DNA of 23,694 nucleotides from SOJA01 sp964598485 (GTDB lineage Archaea; Thermoproteota; Bathyarchaeia; Bathyarchaeales; Bathycorpusculaceae): positions 1-23,694 of the forward strand of contig CAZRCD010000016.1 of the NCBI GenBank assembly GCA_964598485.1, given 5' to 3'. The notes beneath the pieces were generated by a model that saw only the letters and a program-made list of their open reading frames with translations, was not told the DNA's origin and did no database searches. The translations under genes and the position numbers were made by a program. This document shows, piece after piece, positions 7,612 through 14,948 of this stretch (its first letter is position 1; each line of letters begins with the position of its first letter).

Positions 7612-8568
7612 ATGTCTGGCTTGAAACCTTCCACAAAAGATGTGGCTTTTCTAGCTATTTTCTCAGCGTTATCAGTAATAGTGATCAAAATTGTTCCGGG
7701 GATACCAATAGTGGGAGTTTCAGGGTCCAGTATAAAATTTGATGCTGCAATTGCCCCCATCTACGGAATAGTCATAGGACCATACTTGGGCTTCTTAGCC
7801 GCCTTAATAGGCGGATTAATAACCGCTGGTAGTCCCTTCAGCTTTCTCACATCCTTCGCCCCTGCCGTTTCAGCAATGATTGCAGGTTTCCTCACATCTA
7901 AAAAAGTAACAGAAAGAGGTAGAATTCCTGGATGGATCGTGGCAGCCGCGATATTAGGCGCGTTAATTATTGGATGGTACATGACATGGGTTGGCATCCA
8001 AGCCCCACTGTACCCAATTCTGCACCTTGCAGGACTCTTCGCTATCCTAATTACAAGAAACTGGACTGCTAACTCCTTTAGCGAAATTGGATTGAAAAAG
8101 GAAGGGTGGCAATTCAAACCAAGCCACATACTTCTGGGAATAATTTATATAGTTTGTGCCTACATGTTTTCTAAGCCTTATGTAAGCGAAGAAATTTGGA
8201 CACTACCTTACCTTTCACTTCCCCTATATATAATTGCAGCAATCTTGATTTTATATGGAATTTTCGGTGGAGGTAGGTTTTCATTCATATCTTCCATTTT
8301 CTTGGGAAGTTACTGCGGCATTGTAGCGGATCACATGCTTGGAAACCTAATTTTTATTGGAGTTATCGATGTATTCATTCCACTTGAGTACATTCAGAAT
8401 ACCTTTTTAGAGCCTATGGGGCTTCCGGATGTTTCTTCACTCTTCATGTATATGATCCCAGTGTCAGCCGCTGAAAGAATACTTTTAACGGTTATTGCAA
8501 CGATATTTGGAGTAGGCTTGTTGATGGCATTATACAAAGCAGGATTACTATCAAGAAAACGTAAATAA
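7612..8568 (+). CDS. ECF-transporter S-component-like membrane protein
   Basis: A 318-aa protein from ATG 7612 (GTG 7603 is an in-frame alternative) with about nine hydrophobic helices. The N-terminal part (FLAIFSALSVIVIKIVP...AAIAPIYGIVIGPYLGFLAALIGGLI) and the C-terminal part (GNLIFIGVI...MYMIPVSAAERILLTVIATIFGVGLLMAL) resemble the first and last helices of energy-coupling-factor substrate-binding subunits, which capture vitamins. Between them is an insertion of roughly four helices, making it about 130 residues longer than usual S components. No ECF ATPase or T subunit is here, so it would have to share a distant energising module. The substrate is unknown; the divergent CitG-like gene hints at a nucleotide or CoA-related cofactor, an inference only. 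Confidence 0.6.
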   Translation: MSGLKPSTKDVAFLAIFSALSVIVIKIVPGIPIVGVSGSSIKFDAAIAPIYGIVIGPYLGFLAALIGGLITAGSPFSFLTSFAPAVSAMIAGFLTSKKVTERGRIPGWIVAAAILGALIIGWYMTWVGIQAPLYPILHLAGLFAILITRNWTANSFSEIGLKKEGWQFKPSHILLGIIYIVCAYMFSKPYVSEEIWTLPYLSLPLYIIAAILILYGIFGGGRFSFISSIFLGSYCGIVADHMLGNLIFIGVIDVFIPLEYIQNTFLEPMGLPDVSSLFMYMIPVSAAERILLTVIATIFGVGLLMALYKAGLLSRKRK

Positions 8569-8590
8569 GTTTTCAGTGGAATGCTAAATT

Positions 8591-9619
8591 ATGAGATTCA
8601 AAGCGCGAGAAGGAGACTTCATAGAAACTTCTGAAGGTCTAATGTTTGACGTGAAAGGCCTAATACATCCGTCAAACCGAATAATTGCTTTCTTGCGCTA
8701 TTTTCCAGACGAAAAGGGCGAAAGAAAAAAGAATAGCGAACGTTACAGCAAAGTCTACTCCCTTTCAAAACGCTACGCATTACTAGAGAACAGATTTCCC
8801 CAATACCTTGTTTACAATCCCGTTTTTGATGTAACACTCTGCGAAGTTCCGGTTGATGCAGTTAAAAAACATTACAAGCCCGCTCAGAAGCTTCAAGAAC
8901 TTCGCAGCTCTAGTAGTCCAGATGAGCTTGAAAACCTAGCTCTGCAGTTAACTAAAGTGCTGAAAGAGAACGCGAATATTCCATGGAATGCAATTGGCAT
9001 TTCCGGCTCAATTATGGCGAGACTTCATAAGCTAAGTTCTGACATCGACGTAATTGTTTATGGTTCTAAGAATTGCCGAAAAGTTCATTCAACAATGGAA
9101 AACCTATTGGGTGGAAAACAAGGATCTTTCAAGCCTTATACTCGTAGAGGTTTAAAGACTCTGTTCGATTTCCGTTCGAAGGACACAGTTGTAGGCTTTG
9201 AAGACTTCGTTCGAAGCGAATCTAGAAAAGTTTTGCAAGGCAAGTTCATGGGAACAGACTATTTCATTCGTTTTGTGAAGGATTGGAGTGAAATTAGCGA
9301 GAAGTATGGGGATGTTCAATATGTGAATGTTGGCTATGCAAGAGTTAAGGCTACAGTTGCGGACGATTCAGAATCAATTTTCACACCCTGCGTTTATAAG
9401 ATCAGTGATGTGCGAATTCTTGAAGGCCCTCAAATAAAACCGTTAGAAGAGATTGCGTCTTTTCGTGGTAGATTCTGTGAACAAGCCAGAAACGGCGAAG
9501 GTGTCATCGCACAAGGAAAGATTGAGCATGTCATAGACAATAAACGAACCCGCAAACATTTTAGACTCTTGCTGGGAAACAAACCGTCAGACTATTTCGT
9601 CACGATTCCTAAGCCCTAA
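8591..9619 (+). CDS. Predicted nucleotidyltransferase, archaeal family
   Basis: This 342-aa protein has a pol-beta/MNT-type nucleotidyltransferase core: GS at 139-140 followed by SDIDVIVYG (150-158), the metal-binding signature. The N-terminal ~100 residues (EGDFIETSEGLMFDVKG...) and C-terminal ~70 residues (a small barrel-like tail) are outside the core and shared with its neighbour. It resembles archaeal 'predicted nucleotidyltransferase' proteins (COG2413-like, from memory) of unknown substrate. It begins 22 bp after the transporter gene and may be co-transcribed with it. It is tail-to-tail with a paralogue, stop codons interleaved over 4 nt (9616-9619). Confidence 0.75.
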   Translation: MRFKAREGDFIETSEGLMFDVKGLIHPSNRIIAFLRYFPDEKGERKKNSERYSKVYSLSKRYALLENRFPQYLVYNPVFDVTLCEVPVDAVKKHYKPAQKLQELRSSSSPDELENLALQLTKVLKENANIPWNAIGISGSIMARLHKLSSDIDVIVYGSKNCRKVHSTMENLLGGKQGSFKPYTRRGLKTLFDFRSKDTVVGFEDFVRSESRKVLQGKFMGTDYFIRFVKDWSEISEKYGDVQYVNVGYARVKATVADDSESIFTPCVYKISDVRILEGPQIKPLEEIASFRGRFCEQARNGEGVIAQGKIEHVIDNKRTRKHFRLLLGNKPSDYFVTIPKP

Positions 9620-10638
9620 AGTGGCCGAATACATTCATTCTCATTCATGCCCGTTCCAACAACAACTTGATGAAAAACCTCACCTGTTTTAACGTTTTCA
9701 ACTCGTTCCAGCATTCCGGAAACATCGATTTTATTTCCCCGTTTGGCAACGTTCCTGTAACACCCAATCATGGAAATCACAACCTTCGGAATCTTGTCTT
9801 CAGAAAGCACCGAAGCTGAACAGACTGGTTCGTAGTTCTCAATTTTATAGATTGCTGGCCGAAACACGGCTTCACTATCATCCTTAACTGTGCACTGAAA
9901 CCAGACAGGACTGACTGGCAGATACTTGTGCGTTCCATATTTCGAATTAACCTCTTCTGGTTTGCGAACTGCGTTATACATGAAAATCTTGTTTAAATAG
10001 CGACCTTTATACAGTCTCGCTGCATCCAGTCGATTGTTGATCATATAGGTTAATGTTCCTTCTTCAACAAGCTTGGCTATCGTTTTCTCTAGTTTACGGA
10101 AGTTTTGGGCTCCATACACTGCAAGGTCTACGTCGGACTCGACGGTGTGCATGTTTAAGGCAATGGAACCATGGACGCCGAAATCTTCTGGTCTGATGCC
10201 TGATTCGCTGGATAGTAACTCAATAAGGTCTAAGGTTTTCTTCTGGAGGCTGTCCTTATTTTTTATTTTTTTCAACGAACTAAGGCATTTTCTTGGAACG
10301 TAAACTCTTTTGATAGAATTTATGGGCGTGTTAATTACTTCTTTTTGTCTAAATGGACAGAAGTAAACGTAGTTTGGGAAATTATTTTGAAAAGTCCTGA
10401 GAAACATTTGGTAATTTTTTGCTGTGTAGAGTTTTTCAGCTCGGAAGAGTTCTAGCTTTCCGTATTTCCATGTTCGTTCTAAAAAGCGAACATGAAAAAA
10501 GTTCTTGAATTCGGAAGGAACATATTTTAAGAACGAGAAAACTCGATTGTTTGGGTGCTCATACCCGAAAACATTGAATATGAATCCTTCTTTAGTTACG
10601 AACGTGTCTCCGTCAGTTGGAACCCAATCTTTCGGAAT
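9616..10638 (-). CDS. Paralogous nucleotidyltransferase, non-canonical or mutated start
   Basis: Only 263 aa follow the first canonical start, ATG 10407. The same frame stays open upstream to a TAA at 10659-10657 and encodes residues matching the neighbour's N-terminus: DGDTFVTKEGFIFNVFGYEH here aligns with EGDFIETSEGLMFDVKGLIH there. Taking ATT 10638 gives 340 aa, versus 342 aa in the paralogue. No ATG/GTG/TTG exists between TAA and 10407; ACG, GTT and ATT are the candidates behind AGGTG. The core is intact: GVHGSIALNMHTVESDVDLAVYG. The start is therefore either unusual or damaged, or there is a base error. Its substrate is unknown. Confidence 0.7.
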   Translation of the reverse strand: MPKDWVPTDGDTFVTKEGFIFNVFGYEHPNNRVFSFLKYVPSEFKNFFHVRFLERTWKYGKLELFRAEKLYTAKNYQMFLRTFQNNFPNYVYFCPFRQKEVINTPINSIKRVYVPRKCLSSLKKIKNKDSLQKKTLDLIELLSSESGIRPEDFGVHGSIALNMHTVESDVDLAVYGAQNFRKLEKTIAKLVEEGTLTYMINNRLDAARLYKGRYLNKIFMYNAVRKPEEVNSKYGTHKYLPVSPVWFQCTVKDDSEAVFRPAIYKIENYEPVCSASVLSEDKIPKVVISMIGCYRNVAKRGNKIDVSGMLERVENVKTGEVFHQVVVGTGMNENECIRPL

Positions 10639-10709
10639 AACCGTTTTTGAAACACCTTAATGAGAATCTAGTTGAAACAATTAAAAAGCATACTGCTCAG
10701 ACCAGCGCA

Positions 10710-10718
10710 ATATTTAAG
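10710..10718 (+). promoter_or_regulatory. TATA box of the mobB operon
   Basis: ATATTTAAG lies about 40 bp before the GTG start at 10754, predicting transcription from near 10738. Since the nucleotidyltransferase reading frame ends by 10656, this promoter occupies a divergent gap of only about 100 bp. Confidence 0.5.
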
Positions 10719-10753
10719 ATGGCTAAGATAAACACTTTTGATAGTGATTTGAA

Positions 10754-11218
10754 GTGAAAGTACATCCCTATGTAGTGTTTCTTCCAACACAACAAAAAAC
10801 TAAGATACTAAGCGCGATTTTCGGTTCTAGGTCGGCTGTTGATACTTTGAAATTTTCACTCAGCCAAGGTATCTCAAACAAAATTTATCAGAAAGACCTT
10901 ATGAAAGAACTTCCCTATTCAAATAAGACAATTATTGGAAACTTAAAAGCTCTAACTAACCTCGGAGTTTTGATGGAGGAAATGGAGAAAACGGAAAAAG
11001 ACGGACGCGTCATATGGGTTAAAGCTTATCAACTCTCAGATTTGGGTAAGTGGTTTGCTTTGTTACTTGCTGAAGAAAAAGACTTATCTGAAGAAGAAAA
11101 AGGGGAAATATTGCAAAACATTTTTAGAGTGTATGTAAAATGGGTGAAAACTCTTTCAGAAAAACTACATATAAACAAGGAATTGTTAGAAAAAATCTTC
11201 ATGGAAGAAATGAAGTAG
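10754..11218 (+). CDS. Winged-helix transcriptional regulator
   Basis: This 154-aa protein starts with GTG 10754. Residues about 20-85 form a winged helix: helices around KILSAIFGSRSAVDTLKFSL and IYQKDLMKELPYSNKTIIGNLKALTNLGVL, then a wing with MEKTEKDGRVIWVKAYQLSDLGKWF. The C-terminal ~65 residues are charged helices likely used for dimerisation. ArsR/MarR-like folds are the nearest match, but I cannot assign a ligand. It lies 16 bp before mobB and is probably in the same operon, so a role in molybdenum or tungsten cofactor control is plausible but unproven. Confidence 0.7.
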   Translation: MKVHPYVVFLPTQQKTKILSAIFGSRSAVDTLKFSLSQGISNKIYQKDLMKELPYSNKTIIGNLKALTNLGVLMEEMEKTEKDGRVIWVKAYQLSDLGKWFALLLAEEKDLSEEEKGEILQNIFRVYVKWVKTLSEKLHINKELLEKIFMEEMK

Positions 11219-11234
11219 GCAAAGGTGAAAATAG

Positions 11235-11759
11235 TTGAAAACAACTGTTATCGCAGTTGTTGGCAGTAAAAGCTCTGGAAAAACAACAACAATAGAAGTT
11301 TTAACTGAGCAGCTGACTAAAAAAGGCTACAAAATCGCGGTAGTAAAGCATATTCCTGAATCAAACTTTACAATAGACACAGAAGGAAAGGACACGTGGA
11401 GATTTGCTCAGTCTGGAGCCAAAATAATTGTTGGCGTGGCATCCGATGAAATAGCCACAATAGAAAAGATGGATACAACAAGTTTTTCCTTGGAAGAGAT
11501 TTTGCATAGATGCAGAGACGTTGACTTTGTTTTCTTAGAGGGCTTCAAAAAACTTGTAGGCAAGAACTATGATGTGCCAAAAATTGTAACCGTAAAATCT
11601 GCGAAAGAAGCCCTAGAAGCCAAAGAAACCTTTAAACCCATATTAGCCTTTACGGGTCTTTACTCGATAGAAACTCTAAATCTGAGTGTTCCCTATTTGA
11701 ACGTGTTTGAAAATAGGAAAGAAATTGTGGATATAGTGGAGAAAAATGTCAAAAAATGA
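11235..11759 (+). CDS. mobB: Molybdopterin-guanine dinucleotide biosynthesis protein MobB
   Basis: This 174-aa P-loop GTPase-like protein begins at TTG 11235, with AGGTGA (11223-11228) six bases upstream. Features: P-loop GSKSSGKTTTIEVL (9-22), the AVVKHIPESNFTIDTEGKDTWRFAQSGA block typical of MobB, the switch-like FVFLEGFKKL, and a C-terminal strand region. MobB assists attachment of GMP to molybdopterin, giving the dinucleotide form used by enzymes such as formylmethanofuran dehydrogenase and formate dehydrogenase. The nearby FwdD-like gene is a possible client. It overlaps a 57-aa gene by 14 nt. MobA is not in the window. Confidence 0.88.
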   Translation: MKTTVIAVVGSKSSGKTTTIEVLTEQLTKKGYKIAVVKHIPESNFTIDTEGKDTWRFAQSGAKIIVGVASDEIATIEKMDTTSFSLEEILHRCRDVDFVFLEGFKKLVGKNYDVPKIVTVKSAKEALEAKETFKPILAFTGLYSIETLNLSVPYLNVFENRKEIVDIVEKNVKK

Positions 11760-11919
11760 TGGAAAGCTGATAGTGGAAATTAATGGGAAAAATTTGCCCA
11801 TGCATCCCTTCGTTCAAAGGATAATAAGAAAAACAGTTTTGGCTATGCTCTCAACCTTGAAGGGCGTTGAAATTCAAGGCAATGAAAACATTGAAATAAA
11901 GGTCATGGGAGCCGCCTGA
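11746..11919 (+). CDS. Small 57-aa protein co-encoded with mobB
   Basis: ATG 11746 to TGA 11919 encodes a basic-core protein beginning MSKNDGKLIVEINGKNLPMH and ending IEIKVMGAA. The pattern is strand-helix-strand: a beta strand ending in an NGK turn, an amphipathic helix (PFVQRIIRKTVLAMLSTLKG), and a strand (ENIEIKVMG). The 14-nt overlap with mobB and the regular amphipathic pattern argue for real coding. I recall similar short archaeal proteins of unknown function but cannot name a family. It may partner a molybdenum-cofactor protein; this is inference from position only. Confidence 0.65.
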   Translation: MSKNDGKLIVEINGKNLPMHPFVQRIIRKTVLAMLSTLKGVEIQGNENIEIKVMGAA

Positions 11920-11963
11920 GTCTGCTTTTCGCAGTTGAACTGTGGGGCTTGGAGATCCTGTTT

Positions 11964-11990
11964 AAAGGGGGAGAAGGGAGAAAGGAGAGA
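11964..11990. other. 27-nt homopurine tract between convergent operons
   Basis: All 27 bases are A or G on the plus strand, overlapping the palindrome AGAGATCTCT (11986-11995). It lies about 80 nt past the cdvC stop; on the minus strand it is pyrimidine-rich and could contribute to termination of the cdv transcript. The evidence is positional only. Confidence 0.3.
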
Positions 11991-12068
11991 TCTCTTCAAA
12001 ACGAAGGATGGGATTCTCCAAACCTTTCCACTCTTTGCGACTCTTTAAGACTTGTAACTTCACCTCCC

Positions 12069-13232
12069 CTAGAGAGCTTTAAACGCATCGAACCATCTGT
12101 TGTATGAAGCTATCATGTTGAGCGAAACACTCGGTTTCCTCTCTTCAAGTATTTGTCTAAAGTCGTTCATCCTCAACAGTCTTGGCTTAGCCAACTTGTT
12201 AGCCGCTTGGCCTGACTCGAAGAAATCACCTATAACCTTTAGATGTGCTGATTGACATACATCCCTTATGTCGCTTCCGGAAAATCCCTCTGACAGCCTA
12301 GCTAACTCATGCAAATCTATGTCCGGGGCTAACTGCAAACTGCGTGTGTACAGCTTCAACATCATTAGGCGCGCGTGGTGATCAGGAAGCGGCACCAAAA
12401 TCCTTTTTTGGTACCTTCTAATAAAAGGCCAATCCAAGTCCCACGGCTTGTTTGTTGCTCCAATAATGTAAACATGTAAGTTTTTACCCTTGTCTATGAT
12501 GCCGTCCATTTCTTTCAAGAATTGGTTTCGAACGCGAACTTCTCCGCCGACTTCGTTCGAGTGCTTTCCCATGAGAGAGTCTAACTCGTCTATGAAAACA
12601 ATGGCTGGTTTTCCCTCTATAGCTGATTTTCTGGCAGAATTGCAGAGTCTGGCAACATTTTGCTCAGCTTCACCCAACCATTTAGACATTATTGATGCGG
12701 CATCAACAGATATGAAGGTAGCATCTATTTCTGTGGCTACGGCTGCCGCTAACAACGTTTTTCCACAACCTGGCGGTCCAAACAGGAGAATTCCTCGAGG
12801 CCAACCCAACGGGAATAGGTCTGGTCTCTGAACTGGATAAACTATGGCTTCTTTTATTGCCTTCTTTGCATGTTCGAGTCCAACTACTTGTTCCCATCTC
12901 ACGTTTGGTTTTTCCTTTACTATCAGCTCGTCATAACTCGCCTTTTCGCTTTGGGTGGTTTTGGCACTTTCAACTGTTTTTCCAGCTCCTGCATGCGATT
13001 CGATCGGTGTTGTCCCTTGCAGTACTTTTATCCTTTCTTGGTAGGCTATTGCCCTCTGTATGTAGACCTTGTTCAAGTTGTATTCCGGATATAATTGAAC
13101 CAGTTTGAGAAGAATTTCTATAGCCTTCTGGTACATTGTTATCGCCATGCCTCTTGAACTTTGCTTGTCCAAGCGGACGGCTTCTAAAGCATAATTTGTT
13201 GCAGATTTTTCCAGTTCTTGTGGTGCACCCAT
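12069..13232 (-). CDS. cdvC: CdvC, Vps4-like AAA+ ATPase of archaeal cell division
   Basis: This 387-aa protein disassembles and remodels ESCRT-III filaments during membrane scission. Domains: an N-terminal MIT three-helix domain (about 5-75, EKSATNYALEAVRLDKQSSRG), a linker, then AAA+ with Walker A GPPGCGKT (152-159), pore loop SKWLGE (183-188), Walker B IVFIDE (211-216), sensor 1 IIGATN and the FIRR arginine-finger region (270-273). I chose ATG 13232 because AGGTGA lies seven bases before it; that motif includes the cdvB stop codon. An upstream in-frame TTG (13259) would overlap cdvB by 20 nt and has no such site. It is the last gene of the cdv operon. Confidence 0.95.
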   Translation of the reverse strand: MGAPQELEKSATNYALEAVRLDKQSSRGMAITMYQKAIEILLKLVQLYPEYNLNKVYIQRAIAYQERIKVLQGTTPIESHAGAGKTVESAKTTQSEKASYDELIVKEKPNVRWEQVVGLEHAKKAIKEAIVYPVQRPDLFPLGWPRGILLFGPPGCGKTLLAAAVATEIDATFISVDAASIMSKWLGEAEQNVARLCNSARKSAIEGKPAIVFIDELDSLMGKHSNEVGGEVRVRNQFLKEMDGIIDKGKNLHVYIIGATNKPWDLDWPFIRRYQKRILVPLPDHHARLMMLKLYTRSLQLAPDIDLHELARLSEGFSGSDIRDVCQSAHLKVIGDFFESGQAANKLAKPRLLRMNDFRQILEERKPSVSLNMIASYNRWFDAFKAL

Positions 13233-13239
13233 AAGCTCT

Positions 13240-14127
13240 TCACCTAGCTTTGGTCTCAACTATTATCTTACCCTTAGCCCCCAAGTCGTGAAGAGCCTTT
13301 TCGATCTCTTCATATGATGCATTCAATTGAAGGGAGCATTGCGTCAAATCAACTTCTCCTTTGCTTTTCTTAACATATTCGAAGAGGACATCCTGCAGTG
13401 AGGGCTTTTCAACTTTTAACGAAACTTCTTGAACTTCCGCCTTCTTGAAAGAAAAGAGATTTTGGGAAGATATGGTTTCTGTTTCACTAGTTTCTTGACC
13501 GATTGTTTGTGAGCATGTTGCCGCCAATGCAACCATTTGCCTAACAGGAGTTTCCACAGGAGTTTCTAGAGCAGAGGGCGGTTCAGGAAGCTTTTCAGCT
13601 ACTCTTTGTTCTACGAAGCTTGAAACCTCTTTTAGTATTTCCTCTCCGCCTGACGTAGTTCTGTTTACTGGGATTAATGACTCATCTGTTGTTATTCTTG
13701 TTGAGTAAAGGGTTTCGCTTATTACGTCGTTAACTTTGCCTAGTTCTGATGAGACATCTGGTAGGACTTCGAAAAGCTCTTTTGAAACGTTTTGAAGCAT
13801 CCTTAATGCTGGTTTCAAGTCGATAACTATGTCGCTGAGTTCCCTTATTGTTTCAAGTCTAAGAATTACCCGTTCGATTGCTAGTTCCACATGATAGAGA
13901 AACTTTGTAAGCTTCTTGATTTCTGCAATCTCGTTCGCTAATATGGTAGCCCTACCTTTGTTCTGCTTTTTTAAGGCATGGACGCACGTTTGAAATAACA
14001 CATTGTCTCTTTTCTTCAACCTGAAAGAGACTTGTTCGATCCTACTTTGTTCAATCTTCAGTTTACGCATTGACTTACCAATCACTTCTCGTAGTAGTGG
14101 AGGGTTCTTTTGGAAAAGTTTTCTGAT
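13240..14127 (-). CDS. cdvB: CdvB, ESCRT-III protein with winged-helix tail
   Basis: This protein polymerises at the division site. Starting at ATC 14127 gives 295 aa; the first canonical start, GTG 14085, gives 281 and cuts the basic N-terminal segment. The ESCRT-III core (long amphipathic helices, SRIEQVSFRLKKRDNVLFQ through LPDVSSELGKVNDVISE) is followed by a proline-rich MIM2-like motif KLPEPPSALETP and a C-terminal winged helix (SLQDVLFEYVKKSKGEVDLTQ to GKIIVETKAR) that in Sulfolobus binds the CdvA tail. GGAGGG stands seven bases before the ATC and nothing comparable precedes the GTG. Upstream codons (RKLFQKNPPLLREVIGKS) fit ESCRT-III N-termini. Confidence 0.85.
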   Translation of the reverse strand: MRKLFQKNPPLLREVIGKSMRKLKIEQSRIEQVSFRLKKRDNVLFQTCVHALKKQNKGRATILANEIAEIKKLTKFLYHVELAIERVILRLETIRELSDIVIDLKPALRMLQNVSKELFEVLPDVSSELGKVNDVISETLYSTRITTDESLIPVNRTTSGGEEILKEVSSFVEQRVAEKLPEPPSALETPVETPVRQMVALAATCSQTIGQETSETETISSQNLFSFKKAEVQEVSLKVEKPSLQDVLFEYVKKSKGEVDLTQCSLQLNASYEEIEKALHDLGAKGKIIVETKAR

Positions 14128-14134
14128 GCCAGTT

Positions 14135-14140
14135 CCCTCC
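14135..14140 (-). promoter_or_regulatory. Shine-Dalgarno GGAGGG pointing at an ATC start for cdvB
   Basis: On the minus strand GGAGGG (14140-14135) is followed seven bases later by ATC (14127-14125), in frame with cdvB. The only in-frame ATG/GTG/TTG nearby is GTG 14085, 49 nt away and without its own site. An in-frame TAG at 14148-14146 bounds the frame. Confidence 0.6.
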
Positions 14141-14157
14141 GCCCGCTACGCTTCAGC

Positions 14158-14922
14158 CTAAGCGCTGGACTCGCCCACTTCTTTCACGTAAACTACTACA
14201 GGTGGCTCTGGAAGATTCGGTGACGGAATCGGAGAAGTCAGAGCATCCGTTTGCACTTGCTCTTGAGCTTTTGATTCTTCGGCAGGTTCTTCCCTAGTTT
14301 CTTGCTCTATCAGCGAAGGCGTTTCTCCCAGAAGGATATTTGAAAGCTTACTCTCCATCGCTTCTAGTTCGCTTTTCTCCGTATTAGCCTTTTTTAGATA
14401 TTCTTGTATTGTTGCGAAAGATGTCTGATAGGATTGCTCATCGATTTCTCCTATTTCATGTTCAATTTCAAGATTAACCAAAGCATAGTTTAATTCCTTA
14501 ATTTCTTTAGCGCACCTAACAGTTTCCTTATCCACATTTTCCATCAGAGTTTTAGCTTCGTCTTTTAGTTGGTTTAGGACTCCTTCAAAACTTTTGTGCA
14601 AATCTTCATGTACTTCTAGTGAAATCTTCTTTTTCTCCAGAAGCTCGTTTAAAGCCTGGTCTTTCCGCCATATTAATGGAATTTGATCGGAAAGGGTTTT
14701 AGCTTCCATTTTTACTCTGGATAGAAGAATGATCCCCGAATCTTCGACTTTCAGGTTTTCTGCAGGACATTTCATGATTTTGCCGTTTCCCTGTTCAATG
14801 TAGATTGAGTTAATTCTGCCGTTTGGATTTACAGCGAAAGATGTGGCTTTGCCGATTGTGCGTCCGTATTCATCTTTTATTTGTTTGCCGATTGAGATAA
14901 AAAGGTTGGAATTTTGTGTCAT
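14158..14922 (-). CDS. cdvA: CdvA, membrane-recruiting division protein
   Basis: This 254-aa protein is the archaeal scaffold that binds membrane and recruits CdvB. A PRC-barrel-like beta domain spans about 8-75 (IGKQIKDEYGRTIGKATSFA...), followed by a long coiled coil (about 85-200) and a Glu/Pro-rich linker. The tail NLPEPPVVVYVKEVG (236-250) is where Sulfolobus CdvA carries its CdvB-binding peptide, and its LPEPP also resembles the MIM2 motif of CdvB. The start is ATG 14922 with GGAG nine bases upstream, 26 bp after the ESCRT-III paralogue. CdvA is restricted to TACK lineages, supporting the taxonomic guess. Confidence 0.93.
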   Translation of the reverse strand: MTQNSNLFISIGKQIKDEYGRTIGKATSFAVNPNGRINSIYIEQGNGKIMKCPAENLKVEDSGIILLSRVKMEAKTLSDQIPLIWRKDQALNELLEKKKISLEVHEDLHKSFEGVLNQLKDEAKTLMENVDKETVRCAKEIKELNYALVNLEIEHEIGEIDEQSYQTSFATIQEYLKKANTEKSELEAMESKLSNILLGETPSLIEQETREEPAEESKAQEQVQTDALTSPIPSPNLPEPPVVVYVKEVGESSA

Positions 14923-14948
14923 AATAGTGGTCTCCTATGTGTTTGAGT

